Of a DNA stretch of 64,000 nt, positions 28,809 through 38,788 are shown piece by piece. The position numbers and the translations under genes are program-made. Below the pieces are notes generated by a model. It was not told where the DNA came from. It was given only the letters and a program-made list of their open reading frames with translations, and did no database searches. Source of the DNA: an uncultured Alistipes sp. (GTDB lineage: Bacteria > Bacteroidota > Bacteroidia > Bacteroidales > Rikenellaceae); contig CALURC010000008.1 of assembly GCA_944323075.1 (NCBI GenBank), positions 186,001 to 250,000 on the forward strand. Direction: 5' to 3'. Position 1 is the first letter of the stretch. Each line of letters starts with the position of its first letter.

Positions 28809-29436
28809 TTACCAACCGACGGGCTAAAGCAACGGCATCGTTGGCATTAGAACTATATCCATCGGCACCGATAGCTACTGCAAAGTCATTATTCAACGGA
28901 GCACCCCCCACCATGACCTTCACCTTACCTTTCAGTCCCGATGCCTCGAGAGCAGCGATAACCTCCTTCATATAATTCATCGTCGTAGTTAAAAGAGCCG
29001 ACATACAAATAATATCAGCTTGGTTGGTCTTTGCCGCATCGATAAACTTTTCGCTCGACACATCGACCCCCAGATTGATCACCTCAAATCCACACCCTTC
29101 GAGCATCGAAGCTACCAGATTCTTTCCGATATCATGCAGGTCGCCTTTCACGGTTCCGATAACAACCCGACCGGCCGACTTGCTGTTATCTCCTTTAAGT
29201 AAAGGTTTAAGTAATTCGAGACACCCCTTCATTGCCCGGGCGCTCATCAAAAGATTAGGGACGAAAGCTTTTCCTGCTTCGAAACGAGCACCGATCTCCT
29301 CCATCCCTTTTACCATGTAATCGTTGATAATGGACTGAGGTTCGATTCCATCGGCGATAGCCTGTTGGGTCACAGCCTGTGCCTGTTCGAGCTTACCTCC
29401 CAGAATCGCTTCGTAAAGTTCATTTAAGTTTGTCAT
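28801..29436 (-). CDS. Corrinoid (B12-binding) methyl-carrier protein, MtaC/MtbC-like
   Basis: 211 residues with the layout of small corrinoid proteins: a helical cap domain (about 1-85) and a Rossmann-like B12-binding domain. The cobalt-ligating His is His101 in DLHDIGKNL, and the later VMVGGAPLNNDFAVAIGADGYSSNA completes the binding site. It carries the methyl group between the two methyltransferases of a system. It is the first gene of the minus-strand operon, with a divergent 257-base gap to the secreted glycosidase gene. Confidence 0.93.
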   Translation of the reverse strand: MTNLNELYEAILGGKLEQAQAVTQQAIADGIEPQSIINDYMVKGMEEIGARFEAGKAFVPNLLMSARAMKGCLELLKPLLKGDNSKSAGRVVIGTVKGDLHDIGKNLVASMLEGCGFEVINLGVDVSSEKFIDAAKTNQADIICMSALLTTTMNYMKEVIAALEASGLKGKVKVMVGGAPLNNDFAVAIGADGYSSNANDAVALARRLVNA

Positions 29437-29473
29437 AATTCAGGCTATTAATAAGTGATAGTTTTCATTTTCA

Positions 29474-29481
29474 CAAATATA
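29474..29481 (-). promoter_or_regulatory. Candidate -7 element of the corrinoid operon
   Basis: Minus-strand TATATTTG matches TAnnTTTG, 38 bases before the corrinoid-protein ATG. No good -33 element is seen at 19-21 bases, which would fit a promoter that needs an activator. Confidence 0.4.
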
Positions 29482-29644
29482 CAACGAATGGGTACATTTT
29501 AATCCGTCAAATTATTGCCTAATAAACGTATAATTATTGCATTCTTCCTATTTCCATAGCCAAACAATAAAAATTAATTTTATTAAAAAATAAATATCAC
29601 CATAAAAACTCTCGAAACGCCTTCCGAATTAAATCGAGATAACG

Positions 29645-29652
29645 TATATTTG
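29645..29652 (+). promoter_or_regulatory. Candidate -7 element of the glycosidase gene
   Basis: TATATTTG matches TAnnTTTG, 42 bases before the ATG at 29694. It is the same octamer as the one serving the divergent corrinoid operon; again no -33 TTTG. Confidence 0.4.
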
Positions 29653-29693
29653 TATAAAGTCCTAAATATTACTACTAACCAAAACCCAATAAA

Positions 29694-32420
29694 ATGAACT
29701 TAAAAACATCTGTTGCATGGATTACATTCGTGTTCATGCTGGCTGCCGGAAATGTCTGGTCCCAAACTAATGAAAAAACGCAGTACTCATTCGCCATCGA
29801 ATGGGCTTCAGGAGGGGGTTCCGGAAGTCTATCGGCAGAATACGGAACGATCGAACATCTTAACGGTATCAGAAACATCCGAACCAAAGGAGAAAGCTTC
29901 AAATTCAAAGATACCACAGGAGGCAGGATAGAATGTCAACTCGACAGTGCCAACGTCGCATACGGACCCGATGCAACCCTTATTCACGTACACGCTCCAC
30001 AAGGTTCATTCTCATTCTTCCTACGCGATGTAAATACTAATACACCGATATACATACCCGATTACCGAGTTGTCGTTATTCCTGAAGACGATATACGGTC
30101 TTATACCGAAGTAGAACGCGATATACTCGCCCGTAAGAATCGGACAAAAATCCAACGAATCGAATCCGAACCGGAGGTCTCTTTTGATATAGCAGCCAAG
30201 CGCACCCGAAACTCCAACGTACCGATCTGGCTTGGACTAAGTCGTGATATCCGTATGTTCGAAATTACCGAAGAGCTTCCAGACGGTATGCTTGAAGACA
30301 AGACGATACGCCCTATTTTTTCGTCATCACCCGTCGTGTTGCCCGAAACCAACTCGGCACCGGTATATTATCGCTATGCATTGGGCCGGGGTGTAGGAGT
30401 AATGGATAATATCAAGAGAAATTTAGAGAATGGCGTATTGCCGATCTATCACTCACATCTGATCGATGATGATATACACTATAACAGCGTTTCATTCGTT
30501 TCGCTCGAGAAATCGGTACTGACCGCAGAGAATGTCGAGGGAACCCACTATATGATTTCAGACAGTCGGTCTGGAGGGCGCATCTTTACCGAAACTCATA
30601 AAAAACAATTAGAAGAGATCATAGCCTCCACGCCACCCTCAAACGAAGAAACTGTACTATACATTCTGACTTCCATTGAAAACAAAGGATCGGTTCCCCG
30701 ATATGCGTGGGTCAAAACACCCCGCCCTGCCCTACCTATAAATAATCTGTATATGGGGGCTGAATATCGTTATGACCCGAAGCAGGGGTTCTCCTCTTTC
30801 TCCGAAGATAGGATTTTCTGTATCTCGAAAATCGAAGGAAAACCGATAGAAAACGAAGAGATTGCTATTCTGCTACAACCGGGAGAAAAGATCGACGTAT
30901 CGTTCTGTCTTCCCCACGAACCCATATCAATGGAGCGTGCCGAACAGCTTGCGCAGGAGTCTGAAAAAAGCCGTTATGAAGCCTGCAAAACCTATTGGCA
31001 AAACAAACTGAACCAAGCCGCACAGATCACTCTTCCTGAACAGAGAATAGATGAAATGATTCGTGCCGGATTGTTACATCTTGACATGGTTACTTATGGA
31101 AAAGAACCCGACGGAACTCTTGCAGCCAACGTAGGAGTTTACACACCAATCGGTACGGAAAGTGCGCCGATCATCCAATTTTATCTCTCCATGGGATGGA
31201 ATGACATCGCCAAACGGGCCTTGAATTACTTTATAGAGACCCAACAGGAGGATGGCCGAATCGAAAACTACAATGGCTATATGGTCGAAACAGGAGCTGT
31301 ATTGTGGTCAATCGGAGAGTATTATCGCTATACTCGTGATCGGGAATGGATCGAGCAGATCACACCCTCTTTGGAAAAGGCTTGTAATTACCTCCACCAA
31401 TGGCGTGACCGCAGCAAAAAGGATAGCCTCCGAGGAAAAGGTTACGGTATGATTGACGGAAAGGTAGCCGACCCGGAAGATCACTTTCACCAATTTATGC
31501 TGAACGGATACGGTTATCTGGGAGTAAAACGTATGGCCGAAGTGTTTGCTGCAATCGGGGAGAACGAAAAAGCTCAAAACCTGCAAACTGAGGCGGATGA
31601 TTGGAAAAAGGATATTCGTGAATCAATAGACAGCACCATGGCAAAATCACCTGTCGTACCATTAGGTGACGGTACATGGTCACCCACTCTTCCTCCTTGG
31701 ACCGAAGCTCCAGGCCCTCGTTTGCTTTATCAGAAACACGAAACATTCCGCTCACACGGGACCTTTACCGCGCCAGACTGTATGCTAGGTCCAATGTATT
31801 TGGTGTTCTGCGAAGTCGTCGATCCGAACGAACCCTTGGCCGAAACCCTGCTTAACTATTACAGCGAACTGATGTTTCAGGAAAATTCAGCTTTCAGCCA
31901 ACCTTACTACTGCCGCCACAACTGGCTTCAGGCACGAAAAGGGATGGTAAAACCTTTCTTAAGCACCTACTATTACACAATGGCCCCCTATGCGGATAAA
32001 GGAACCTACACCTTTTGGGAACACTTGTATAAGCTAAGTCTGCACAAGACGCACGAAGAAGCTAACTTCCTGATGGAAACCCGATGGATGCTTTATATGG
32101 AAGAAGAAGATACACTTCAACTATTCCGTGTCATTCCGCGCCGATGGATGGAAGACGGTAAGAGTATCGAACTAACGAACGTACAGAGCTATTTCGGAAC
32201 ATTTGATGTAAAGGTGGTCTCACACGTTCGGGAAGGGCGTATCGAGGCTATCGTAAAATGCAACGACAATACCCGTAAACCGGCATGTGTAAAGATTCGA
32301 CTTCCCCACCCCGAAGAAAAACTACCCACTAAAGTAACAGGGGGGGATTACGATTCGAAAACCGAAACCGTAACTTTATCTCCATTTACCGGCGAAGCCC
32401 GAATAACACTTGAGTTTTAA
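29694..32420 (+). CDS. Secreted six-hairpin glycosidase-like protein
   Basis: 908 residues with an N-terminal signal peptide (SVAWITFVFMLAAGNVWS). The first half (about 25-420) is beta-rich; the second (about 440-800) has the helical repeats of an (alpha/alpha)6 barrel, with segments such as YTPIGTESAPIIQFYLSMGWNDIAKRALNYF, QEDGRIENYNGYMVETGAVLWSIGEYY and HFHQFMLNGYGYLGVKRMAEVF. A beta-sandwich tail ends the protein. This is the shape of six-hairpin glycosidases such as GH78- or GH95-type enzymes; the exact family, catalytic residues and substrate cannot be fixed by eye. It is divergent from the corrinoid operon, which hints at processing of an O-methylated glycan or glycoside. A strong terminator follows. 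Confidence 0.75.
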   Translation: MNLKTSVAWITFVFMLAAGNVWSQTNEKTQYSFAIEWASGGGSGSLSAEYGTIEHLNGIRNIRTKGESFKFKDTTGGRIECQLDSANVAYGPDATLIHVHAPQGSFSFFLRDVNTNTPIYIPDYRVVVIPEDDIRSYTEVERDILARKNRTKIQRIESEPEVSFDIAAKRTRNSNVPIWLGLSRDIRMFEITEELPDGMLEDKTIRPIFSSSPVVLPETNSAPVYYRYALGRGVGVMDNIKRNLENGVLPIYHSHLIDDDIHYNSVSFVSLEKSVLTAENVEGTHYMISDSRSGGRIFTETHKKQLEEIIASTPPSNEETVLYILTSIENKGSVPRYAWVKTPRPALPINNLYMGAEYRYDPKQGFSSFSEDRIFCISKIEGKPIENEEIAILLQPGEKIDVSFCLPHEPISMERAEQLAQESEKSRYEACKTYWQNKLNQAAQITLPEQRIDEMIRAGLLHLDMVTYGKEPDGTLAANVGVYTPIGTESAPIIQFYLSMGWNDIAKRALNYFIETQQEDGRIENYNGYMVETGAVLWSIGEYYRYTRDREWIEQITPSLEKACNYLHQWRDRSKKDSLRGKGYGMIDGKVADPEDHFHQFMLNGYGYLGVKRMAEVFAAIGENEKAQNLQTEADDWKKDIRESIDSTMAKSPVVPLGDGTWSPTLPPWTEAPGPRLLYQKHETFRSHGTFTAPDCMLGPMYLVFCEVVDPNEPLAETLLNYYSELMFQENSAFSQPYYCRHNWLQARKGMVKPFLSTYYYTMAPYADKGTYTFWEHLYKLSLHKTHEEANFLMETRWMLYMEEEDTLQLFRVIPRRWMEDGKSIELTNVQSYFGTFDVKVVSHVREGRIEAIVKCNDNTRKPACVKIRLPHPEEKLPTKVTGGDYDSKTETVTLSPFTGEARITLEF

Positions 32421-32467
32421 GAAAAATAGTTTTATTTTTTACAAAAATATATATAAAAATTCATCAA

Positions 32468-32505
32468 AAAAGATCGGTTTCAAGATTATGAAACCGATCT
32501 TTTAA
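32468..32505. terminator. Bidirectional terminator after the glycosidase gene
   Basis: AAAAGATCGGTTTCA (32468-32482) pairs perfectly with TGAAACCGATCTTTT (32489-32503), a 15-base stem with a six-base loop, between convergent genes. Confidence 0.9.
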
Positions 32506-32538
32506 TATAAAGATTTCTACTTTGTTCAACCTTGAAAA

Positions 32539-33204
32539 TCAACGAGGTGGCAACTCAAAATAGATCTGAGCCAAAGTACGATAAGGCACTCCATTACGCG
32601 TGGCAGGTTGCCAACCTTTCCACGAAAGATCATAAATCTTATCGATAAAAATCTGCGCATACTGTTTCAAGGCGCCGTTCAGCTCAACAATCTTTCGTAC
32701 TCTACCCTCTTCATCGATATCAGCCTCGATAATAAAAACATTGGGTCGATCCGGCGACAACAACGTACGGTCATGAATCAACTTCTCAATTTGAGGCTGC
32801 CAAACCGTAGCAAATTTAGCCAGAGATAAGCCATCATAACTGGGTTCGCGATAGTCATACTCTTTTCGCTCAATAAAATTAAAACCAGCTCCCTTAAATT
32901 GCCGTTTATTGCGGTCATAAATCAACCGTGCGACAGGTGCTGTACGGGTTATGCGAAATACATAATCCTTCCGACTGATGTTGAGCGTCAGCAGCGAAGT
33001 GCTGTCGTTCTCGGGCTGCAGTGCAACCGTAACCCCCTCCTTCTTAAAGTCGGAAGCCATTTGTGCACTGAACTCATCCAATGAATAACGGTAAATATTC
33101 GTATAACCTGGCGTGGTGATGATGACTTTACAACTGTCGGTTTGGGCTGAACAAAAAAGCACACAAAAACAAAAGAAAAGTATAAAACCAAATCCGTATT
33201 TCAT
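32539..33204 (-). CDS. Exported protein with TonB C-terminal-like domain
   Basis: 221 residues with a signal peptide (GFGFILFFCFCVLFCSAQ). The last 65 or so residues, VFIIEADIDEEGRVRKIVELNGALKQYAQIF through WKGWQPATRNGVPYRTLAQIYFEL, match the TonB_C fold seen in many Bacteroidota periplasmic proteins. The N-terminal part is not recognised. It lacks the proline-rich linker and membrane anchor of a true energy-coupling TonB, so a periplasmic binding role is more likely. The stop faces a terminator; the start is 27 bases after glnS. Confidence 0.75.
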   Translation of the reverse strand: MKYGFGFILFFCFCVLFCSAQTDSCKVIITTPGYTNIYRYSLDEFSAQMASDFKKEGVTVALQPENDSTSLLTLNISRKDYVFRITRTAPVARLIYDRNKRQFKGAGFNFIERKEYDYREPSYDGLSLAKFATVWQPQIEKLIHDRTLLSPDRPNVFIIEADIDEEGRVRKIVELNGALKQYAQIFIDKIYDLSWKGWQPATRNGVPYRTLAQIYFELPPR

Positions 33205-33231
33205 TTATCTAATCTTCTTGTCGCTTGAAAT

Positions 33232-34923
33232 CTATTTAGTAGCCATTTTTGCCCAACTGTCTTTGAGCGTAACAGTGCGATTAAACACCTGCTTTTCCGG
33301 TGTCGAATCACGGTCAACACAAAAATAACCCAAACGTTCGAACTGGAAGACCTCTCCTACTTTCGCGTTACCCAAAGCCGGTTCAAGATAGCCGGTAACC
33401 ACACGTAACGAATCAGGATTGAGGTAGTCTTCAAATGTTTTGCCTTCTTCAAGATTGTTCATATCCTCTTTTACAAACAATCTGTCAAAAAGACGCACCT
33501 CGGCCTCTACCGCATCTTCTGCCGATACCCAATGGATCACTCCCTTAACCTTACGGCCATCCGACGAACTGCCCCCGCCAGAGAGCGGATCGTAAGTACA
33601 ATGAAGCTCCACTACTCTACCCGACTCATCCTTGATCACCTCGTCGCAACGGATCAGGTAGGCATAACGTAACCGCACCTCCTTGCCCGGCGAGAGACGG
33701 AAATATTTTTTCGGCGGCTCTTCCATAAAATCATCACGTTCGATAAAGATCTCTCTTCCGAACGGGACTTCACGACGTCCGGCCAATTCATCCTCCGGAT
33801 TGTTGACGCAGGAGATCATCTCCTTCTTACCCTCCGGATAGTTCGTGATTACGACACGGATCGGATCCAATACGGCCATACGGCGCTGAGCCCTCTTATT
33901 GAGGTCCTCACGTACACAAAATTCGAGCAATCCGTAATCGATCACGTTATCGCGCTTGGCCACTCCTACCTTGTCGGCAAACATCCGCACACTTTCGGGC
34001 GTATATCCCCGACGTCGCAGGGCACAAATGGTCGGCATACGAGGATCATCCCACCCCATGACGCTCTTTTGTTGCACCAGTTGCAAGAGTTTTCGTTTAC
34101 TCATCAGCGTATAGGTCAAGTTCAAACGGGCAAACTCATATTGATGGCTTGGATAGATCTCCAATTTTTCGATAAACCAGTCGTACAGCGGACGGTGCAC
34201 GTCGAATTCAAGCGTACAGATCGAATGGGTCACGTGCTCGATCGAGTCGCTCTGTCCGTGCGCATAGTCATACATCGGATAGATACACCACTTGTTACCC
34301 GTACGGTGATGTTCGGCATGGACGATCCGGTAGAGGATCGGGTCACGCAACAGCATATTGGGATGTGCCATGTCAATCTTGGCCCGAAGCACCTTTTCTC
34401 CATCGGCAAACTCACCGTTTTTCATCCTTTGGAACAGATCGAGATTCTCCTCGACCGACCGATTCCGATAGGGGCTCTCCTTGCCGGGAACGGTTACCGT
34501 ACCCCGATTCAACCGGATCTCCTCCTGTGACTGATCGTCAACGTAGGCAAGCCCCTTACGGATCAATACAAGGGCCCATTCATAGAGCTGGTCGAAGTAG
34601 TCGGAAGCGTAATGGATGCCGGCCCAGTCGAAGCCCAACCAATGTACATCCTCCTGAATCGAATCGACATATTCGACATCCTCCTTAACGGGATTCGTAT
34701 CGTCGAACCGCAAGTTACACTTTCCACCATACTTCTTGGCCAGACCGAAATTCAAGCAGATACTTTTGGCATGGCCGATATGCAAATAACCGTTCGGTTC
34801 GGGCGGGAAACGGGTTTGGATATGTTTTTCGCCTTTCGCGATACTCTCTTCGATAATCTCTTCCAGAAAATTGAGCGACTTCTCTTCGTTTGCTGAAGCC
34901 GCATTTTCGCACAAATGGTTCAT
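33232..34923 (-). CDS. glnS: Glutamine-tRNA ligase
   Basis: 563 residues from the ATG at 34923. The class I motifs are [16 protein letters not shown] (HIGH) and LMSKRKL (KMSKS-like), and the anticodon-binding barrels fill the C-terminal half. It charges tRNA-Gln directly. The frame continues to another ATG at 34965, but a TAATTTTG -7 element lies between the two, so the downstream start is more likely; the region before HIGH also then has the family's normal length. It is 65 bases from the S46 peptidase gene and 27 from the TonB-like gene. Confidence 0.95.
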   Translation of the reverse strand: MNHLCENAASANEEKSLNFLEEIIEESIAKGEKHIQTRFPPEPNGYLHIGHAKSICLNFGLAKKYGGKCNLRFDDTNPVKEDVEYVDSIQEDVHWLGFDWAGIHYASDYFDQLYEWALVLIRKGLAYVDDQSQEEIRLNRGTVTVPGKESPYRNRSVEENLDLFQRMKNGEFADGEKVLRAKIDMAHPNMLLRDPILYRIVHAEHHRTGNKWCIYPMYDYAHGQSDSIEHVTHSICTLEFDVHRPLYDWFIEKLEIYPSHQYEFARLNLTYTLMSKRKLLQLVQQKSVMGWDDPRMPTICALRRRGYTPESVRMFADKVGVAKRDNVIDYGLLEFCVREDLNKRAQRRMAVLDPIRVVITNYPEGKKEMISCVNNPEDELAGRREVPFGREIFIERDDFMEEPPKKYFRLSPGKEVRLRYAYLIRCDEVIKDESGRVVELHCTYDPLSGGGSSSDGRKVKGVIHWVSAEDAVEAEVRLFDRLFVKEDMNNLEEGKTFEDYLNPDSLRVVTGYLEPALGNAKVGEVFQFERLGYFCVDRDSTPEKQVFNRTVTLKDSWAKMATK

Positions 34924-34940
34924 ACTACAACGATTTGACG

Positions 34941-34948
34941 CAAAATTA
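34941..34948 (-). promoter_or_regulatory. Candidate -7 element of glnS
   Basis: Minus-strand TAATTTTG matches TAnnTTTG, 17 bases before the ATG at 34923 and inside the longer glnS frame. No -33 TTTG is present. Confidence 0.35.
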
Positions 34949-34988
34949 ATCTTATTTTCCGACATTCGTCCATCCGATCGAAAAATCC

Positions 34989-37136
34989 TTAACGCACGAT
35001 GGTCATTTCGTCGATCAGACGGCTGTCTCCGGCAAATTTGTCGATGACGAAGAGCACATAGCGAATGTCGACACAGATGGTCCGCTGCAGCTCGGGTTCG
35101 AACACCGTATCGCCGCTCATCGCCTCCCAGTTTCCGTCGAAGGCCAGACCGATCAACTCACCTCGGGCATTCATCACGGGACTTCCAGAATTTCCTCCCG
35201 TAATGTCGTTATTGGTCAGGAAATTGACATGCATAACCACTTTTTCGGCATAGGGACCGTAATCTTTCTGCTGGTACAGCTCTTTCAATCGCTCTGGTAC
35301 TTCAAACTCATACGGATTCTCCGGGTCCTCTTTCTGCATTACCCCTTCCAGTGTGGTATAGTAGTCATAGAAAACCGCATCCTGCGGATAGTAGGGCAAA
35401 ATCTGACCGTAGGTCAACCGCATCGTAAAGTTCGCATCGGGATAGAATTTTTTCTGAGGGTTCATCTCCATTAAACCCGCTACATAAAGCCGGTGTCCAC
35501 GAATCAAATCGTCCCGATAGGTACCGATCGAATCGATCAGACGATTGTAGGAGTTGACAAGACCAAACCAAAACTTGTAGGCAGGATCATTCACCAAAAC
35601 ATTCACATCGGGGTGCTCCAAAAATTGCTCGGCCCGCTGTTCGGAGGAGAACAGCGAACGATCGTACATATCGTCGACATAATCGGAAACGTTGTTGCCG
35701 TAATAGTCGCGAATCACTCCGAAACTCGGCGTCAAATCTTCGCCCGGAAAATCGTCCCGTACAATCTCGAACATCCGTTTGGCGATCTTCCGATCGGTCT
35801 TTTCGCTGTAATTTTTATAAAATTCCTTTAACTTTTTCCGGGCCTCTTCCCAACGTACCGTATCGATCGTACGATCCTCCTTAAAAATGGAACGTACAAT
35901 GGATGCCGCATTCTTAATCTCCACCCCATTAATCAATGCCTCGGCAAGGTACTGCTGCCGATCCCGCAGCGGTGTCATACCCTCGATAGATCTACAAATC
36001 AAATTGAGCGCCTGTCCGTATTTGGCCTTACGCGCCGGATCGGACTCAACCCATTCGGTAAAACGGGCCTCCTCGTCCAACATACGATCCTTTATCTTCA
36101 AGCGTTTCAATCCCTGACTCTCCCCGATCGAATTTTTCCAATAGTTGGACGATCCGCTGTATTTCGTTGCATACTGGATCTTTACCTGCTCATCAGCCAT
36201 CATATCCTCCATCATCAGCTCTTGCCGCTCGCCACGGATGAAAATCCGGTTGGGATTGTCCACCTCCAACGTGAAATCGATCTCGCAAGAGGTTTTGTAG
36301 CGTTCGGTCGATCCGGGAAATCCGATAATCATCGAAAAATCACCAGGTTTATACCCCTTCAACGAAACAGAAAGATGAACCGGAGCCTCGTAAGGCACAT
36401 TCTCCGGGGCATATTCGGCCGGAGAACCGTTCGGAGCGGTGTAGATGCGAAACACCGAAAAGTCACCCGTATGCCGGGGCCACATCCAGTTATCGGTATC
36501 CCCTCCGAACTTGCCGATCGAACTGGGCGGCGCACCCACCAAGCGCACGTCCCTATACACCTCCTTGACAAAGAGCAAGTACTGGTTTCCTCCAAAAAAA
36601 TCCTTGATCTCCACCTCCTGACTCTTCCGGTCGAGCTGCGTCTCGCTCTTGATCTGCTGCACGGCAGCAAGTACACACTCAGCCCTACGCTCCTCACTCA
36701 TCGTATCGTTCAACTGAGAGAGAATCCGATCCGAGACATCTTCGATCCGCCGGATAAAGGTCACGGTCAATCCGGGAGTCGGAATCTCCTCCTTGTCGGA
36801 CATCGCCCAGAAACCATCCTGCAGATAGTCGTGCTCGACACTGCTGTGCTGCTGAATCGCCCCATACCCGCAGTGGTGGTTGGTCAGCACCAATCCGCGC
36901 TCGGAGACCACACTCGCCGTACATCCGCCTCCGAAAATCACAATGGCATCCTTCAAGGCCGTACCGTTAGCCCGATAGATATCCTGCGCCGAAAGTTTCA
37001 GCCCCTTAGCCTTCATATCCTTGATATTCAACTGTTGCAGATAGGGCAACAGCCACATGCCCTCGTCGGCCCGTGTCGCTACCACCGAGAGACACAAAAC
37101 AGATAGAAGAACTACCCTACTCCAGAACTTTTTCAT
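34989..37136 (-). CDS. S46 family dipeptidyl-peptidase, DPP7 type
   Basis: 715 residues with a signal peptide ([16 protein letters not shown]). The chymotrypsin-like catalytic triad is visible: His in TNHHCGYG (about 88), Asp in [20 protein letters not shown], and Ser650 in [10 protein letters not shown]46 enzymes remove N-terminal dipeptides from extracellular oligopeptides. In Porphyromonas gingivalis, Gly versus Arg 18 residues after the Ser separates DPP7 (hydrophobic P1) from DPP11 (acidic P1); here that residue is Gly668 in LAFDGNWE, so DPP7-like specificity is expected. It supplies dipeptides in the periplasm. Confidence 0.93.
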   Translation of the reverse strand: MKKFWSRVVLLSVLCLSVVATRADEGMWLLPYLQQLNIKDMKAKGLKLSAQDIYRANGTALKDAIVIFGGGCTASVVSERGLVLTNHHCGYGAIQQHSSVEHDYLQDGFWAMSDKEEIPTPGLTVTFIRRIEDVSDRILSQLNDTMSEERRAECVLAAVQQIKSETQLDRKSQEVEIKDFFGGNQYLLFVKEVYRDVRLVGAPPSSIGKFGGDTDNWMWPRHTGDFSVFRIYTAPNGSPAEYAPENVPYEAPVHLSVSLKGYKPGDFSMIIGFPGSTERYKTSCEIDFTLEVDNPNRIFIRGERQELMMEDMMADEQVKIQYATKYSGSSNYWKNSIGESQGLKRLKIKDRMLDEEARFTEWVESDPARKAKYGQALNLICRSIEGMTPLRDRQQYLAEALINGVEIKNAASIVRSIFKEDRTIDTVRWEEARKKLKEFYKNYSEKTDRKIAKRMFEIVRDDFPGEDLTPSFGVIRDYYGNNVSDYVDDMYDRSLFSSEQRAEQFLEHPDVNVLVNDPAYKFWFGLVNSYNRLIDSIGTYRDDLIRGHRLYVAGLMEMNPQKKFYPDANFTMRLTYGQILPYYPQDAVFYDYYTTLEGVMQKEDPENPYEFEVPERLKELYQQKDYGPYAEKVVMHVNFLTNNDITGGNSGSPVMNARGELIGLAFDGNWEAMSGDTVFEPELQRTICVDIRYVLFVIDKFAGDSRLIDEMTIVR

Positions 37137-37326
37137 ACCACACGTTTTTAATAACTTTTTCGGTTATTTTTTTACACTTCCTTACTTTTTCAATGATTTA
37201 CATATCAAATAAAAGCAGAAAGAGAAAGGTGAAAAGAGCAATAAATCCACGCAAAAACGAGATGACTCACCACCGGTTTCACCACCTTCATATTAAAGCG
37301 TCCGATCCGACCAAGCCTCTCCCCTT

Positions 37327-38316
37327 CTAACTCCTTTTGATCTCCAACATGCGCTGGATAGAACGTTCCGCCTTACGCCGGATCTCTTCTTCAAGTATTA
37401 CTTCAGGTGACTCCTCCAGCAACGTCCGGTAAATTTTTTCCAGAGTCACCATCTTCATGTACTCGCACTCGTTACAACCCGATTCGACCCCAGCGGGTGG
37501 TACCGGAATAAACCGTTTGTTCGGATTGTCCTGCTGCATCTGGAACAAAATTCCGGCCTCGGTCACCACGAGGAAAGTATCACACAGATCGCTCGAAGCG
37601 AACTTCAACAGAGCTGCCGTACTGCCCACCACATCAGCCACCGCCAAAACCTCCTCCTTGCACTCGGGATGGGCCAAAACCTTAGCTTGCGGATAGCGTC
37701 TCTTCATCTCGAGAATCTTCTCGGCGGAAAACTTTTCGTGCACCTCACAGGCTCCGTCCCAGATCACCATATTTTTCCGCCCCGTAATCCGCTGAATATA
37801 GCTGCCGAGATTCCGATCCGGCGCGAAGACGATTTTCTGTGTCTCAGGCAGCGAACGGATCACCTCGACTGCATTGCCGGATGTACAACAAATATCCGTC
37901 AAGGCCTTCACCCCAACCGACGTATTTACATAGGATACCACCGTATGGTCCGGATACCCTTTTAAAAATTCGGCGAAACGATCCGCCGTACAGGAGTCGG
38001 CCAACGAACACCCGGCTTGGGGTTCAGGCAGCAACACTTTTTTATCAGGGGCAAGAATTTTTGCAGTCTCCGCCATAAAATGGACGCCAGCAAAGAGCAG
38101 GATCGCCGCATCGGTCTTAGCTGCCTGCGCCGAAAGAGCCAGACTATCTCCGGTAAAGTCGGCAATCTGCTGGACCTCCGGCAAAGTATAATAGTGGGCC
38201 AGGATGATCGCATTTTTTTGTCTCTTCAGATCGCGAATCCGTTCCATACACTCCATAACTGAAGAAGAACATGAAACCGGGTTGTTGTTATTTTGATCAT
38301 TCATGTTTTTGTTCAT
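37327..38316 (-). CDS. nadA: Quinolinate synthase
   Basis: About 329 residues. NadA condenses iminoaspartate with dihydroxyacetone phosphate to quinolinate, using a 4Fe-4S cluster; the cluster Cys are those of CSLADSC, ICCTSGNA and SGCNECEY. The HYYTLPEVQQIADFTGDSLALS and MAETAKIL segments are typical. The ATG at 38316 is taken as start (a TTG at 38328 and an ATG at 38304 are alternatives); the first 20 residues are Asn-rich and not conserved. nadB and nadC are not adjacent. The gene reads away from the putative replication origin. Confidence 0.95.
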   Translation of the reverse strand: MNKNMNDQNNNNPVSCSSSVMECMERIRDLKRQKNAIILAHYYTLPEVQQIADFTGDSLALSAQAAKTDAAILLFAGVHFMAETAKILAPDKKVLLPEPQAGCSLADSCTADRFAEFLKGYPDHTVVSYVNTSVGVKALTDICCTSGNAVEVIRSLPETQKIVFAPDRNLGSYIQRITGRKNMVIWDGACEVHEKFSAEKILEMKRRYPQAKVLAHPECKEEVLAVADVVGSTAALLKFASSDLCDTFLVVTEAGILFQMQQDNPNKRFIPVPPAGVESGCNECEYMKMVTLEKIYRTLLEESPEVILEEEIRRKAERSIQRMLEIKRS

Positions 38317-38329
38317 TTTATTTTTCAAA

Positions 38330-38788
38330 TTTAAAATTCAATCTAAAAAAGAATCAAAACAATAACTGTTCATATTGTTTATAACTAAATTAACTTTTAT
38401 TTATAATCGTTTATCGACAGTTTATAGACAATTTAATCAGCTCTTTACTTATTGAATATCAATTACTCTTTTTGTTGTTTTGAACTTTATGCACATACTT
38501 TTTCCGAAAATATAACGGGATTATCGACAATGAGGTATTTCGACAAAACTGTTTTTATTTACTGTGCAATAGTGTCCATAAGTTCGAACATTTTTCCCTT
38601 GCATTCTTCTTGTTTTTTTATATTCCCTTCTTCTCTTGAATTACGCAAATGTTTTTAATGAAAATCTATGAAAGAATATAAACCGGTGTTAGAATATATT
38701 CCAACACTTTTTTAACATCGCTACCCCGTCCTGTAACTATTGTAAATCAGATGTTTCAAAAAAAACAAGAGAAATTTATCAAAAATCC
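38330..38788. other. Candidate chromosomal replication origin (oriC)
   Basis: 459 bases without a gene, very AT-rich, between nadA and mrp. DnaA-box-like 9-mers (consensus TTATCCACA) occur as TTATCGACA at 38411-38419 and 38521-38529, TTATAGACA at 38422-38430, TTATGCACA at 38487-38495, and TTATGGACA on the minus strand at 38573-38581; a weaker ATTTCGACA is at 38537-38545. All five fit TTATnnACA. The plus strand is C-rich to the left and G-rich to the right even over genes of the same orientation (for example 26 C/10 G in 37621-37680, within minus-strand nadA, against 9 C/22 G in 52321-52380, within a minus-strand peptidase gene). That is the skew change expected at an origin. Confidence 0.75.

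Noticed and set aside
37141-37180. Hairpin AATAAC...GTTATT with T-run before the S46 gene
   Set aside because: It points in the plus direction where no plus-strand gene ends, and the six-base AT stem is weak.
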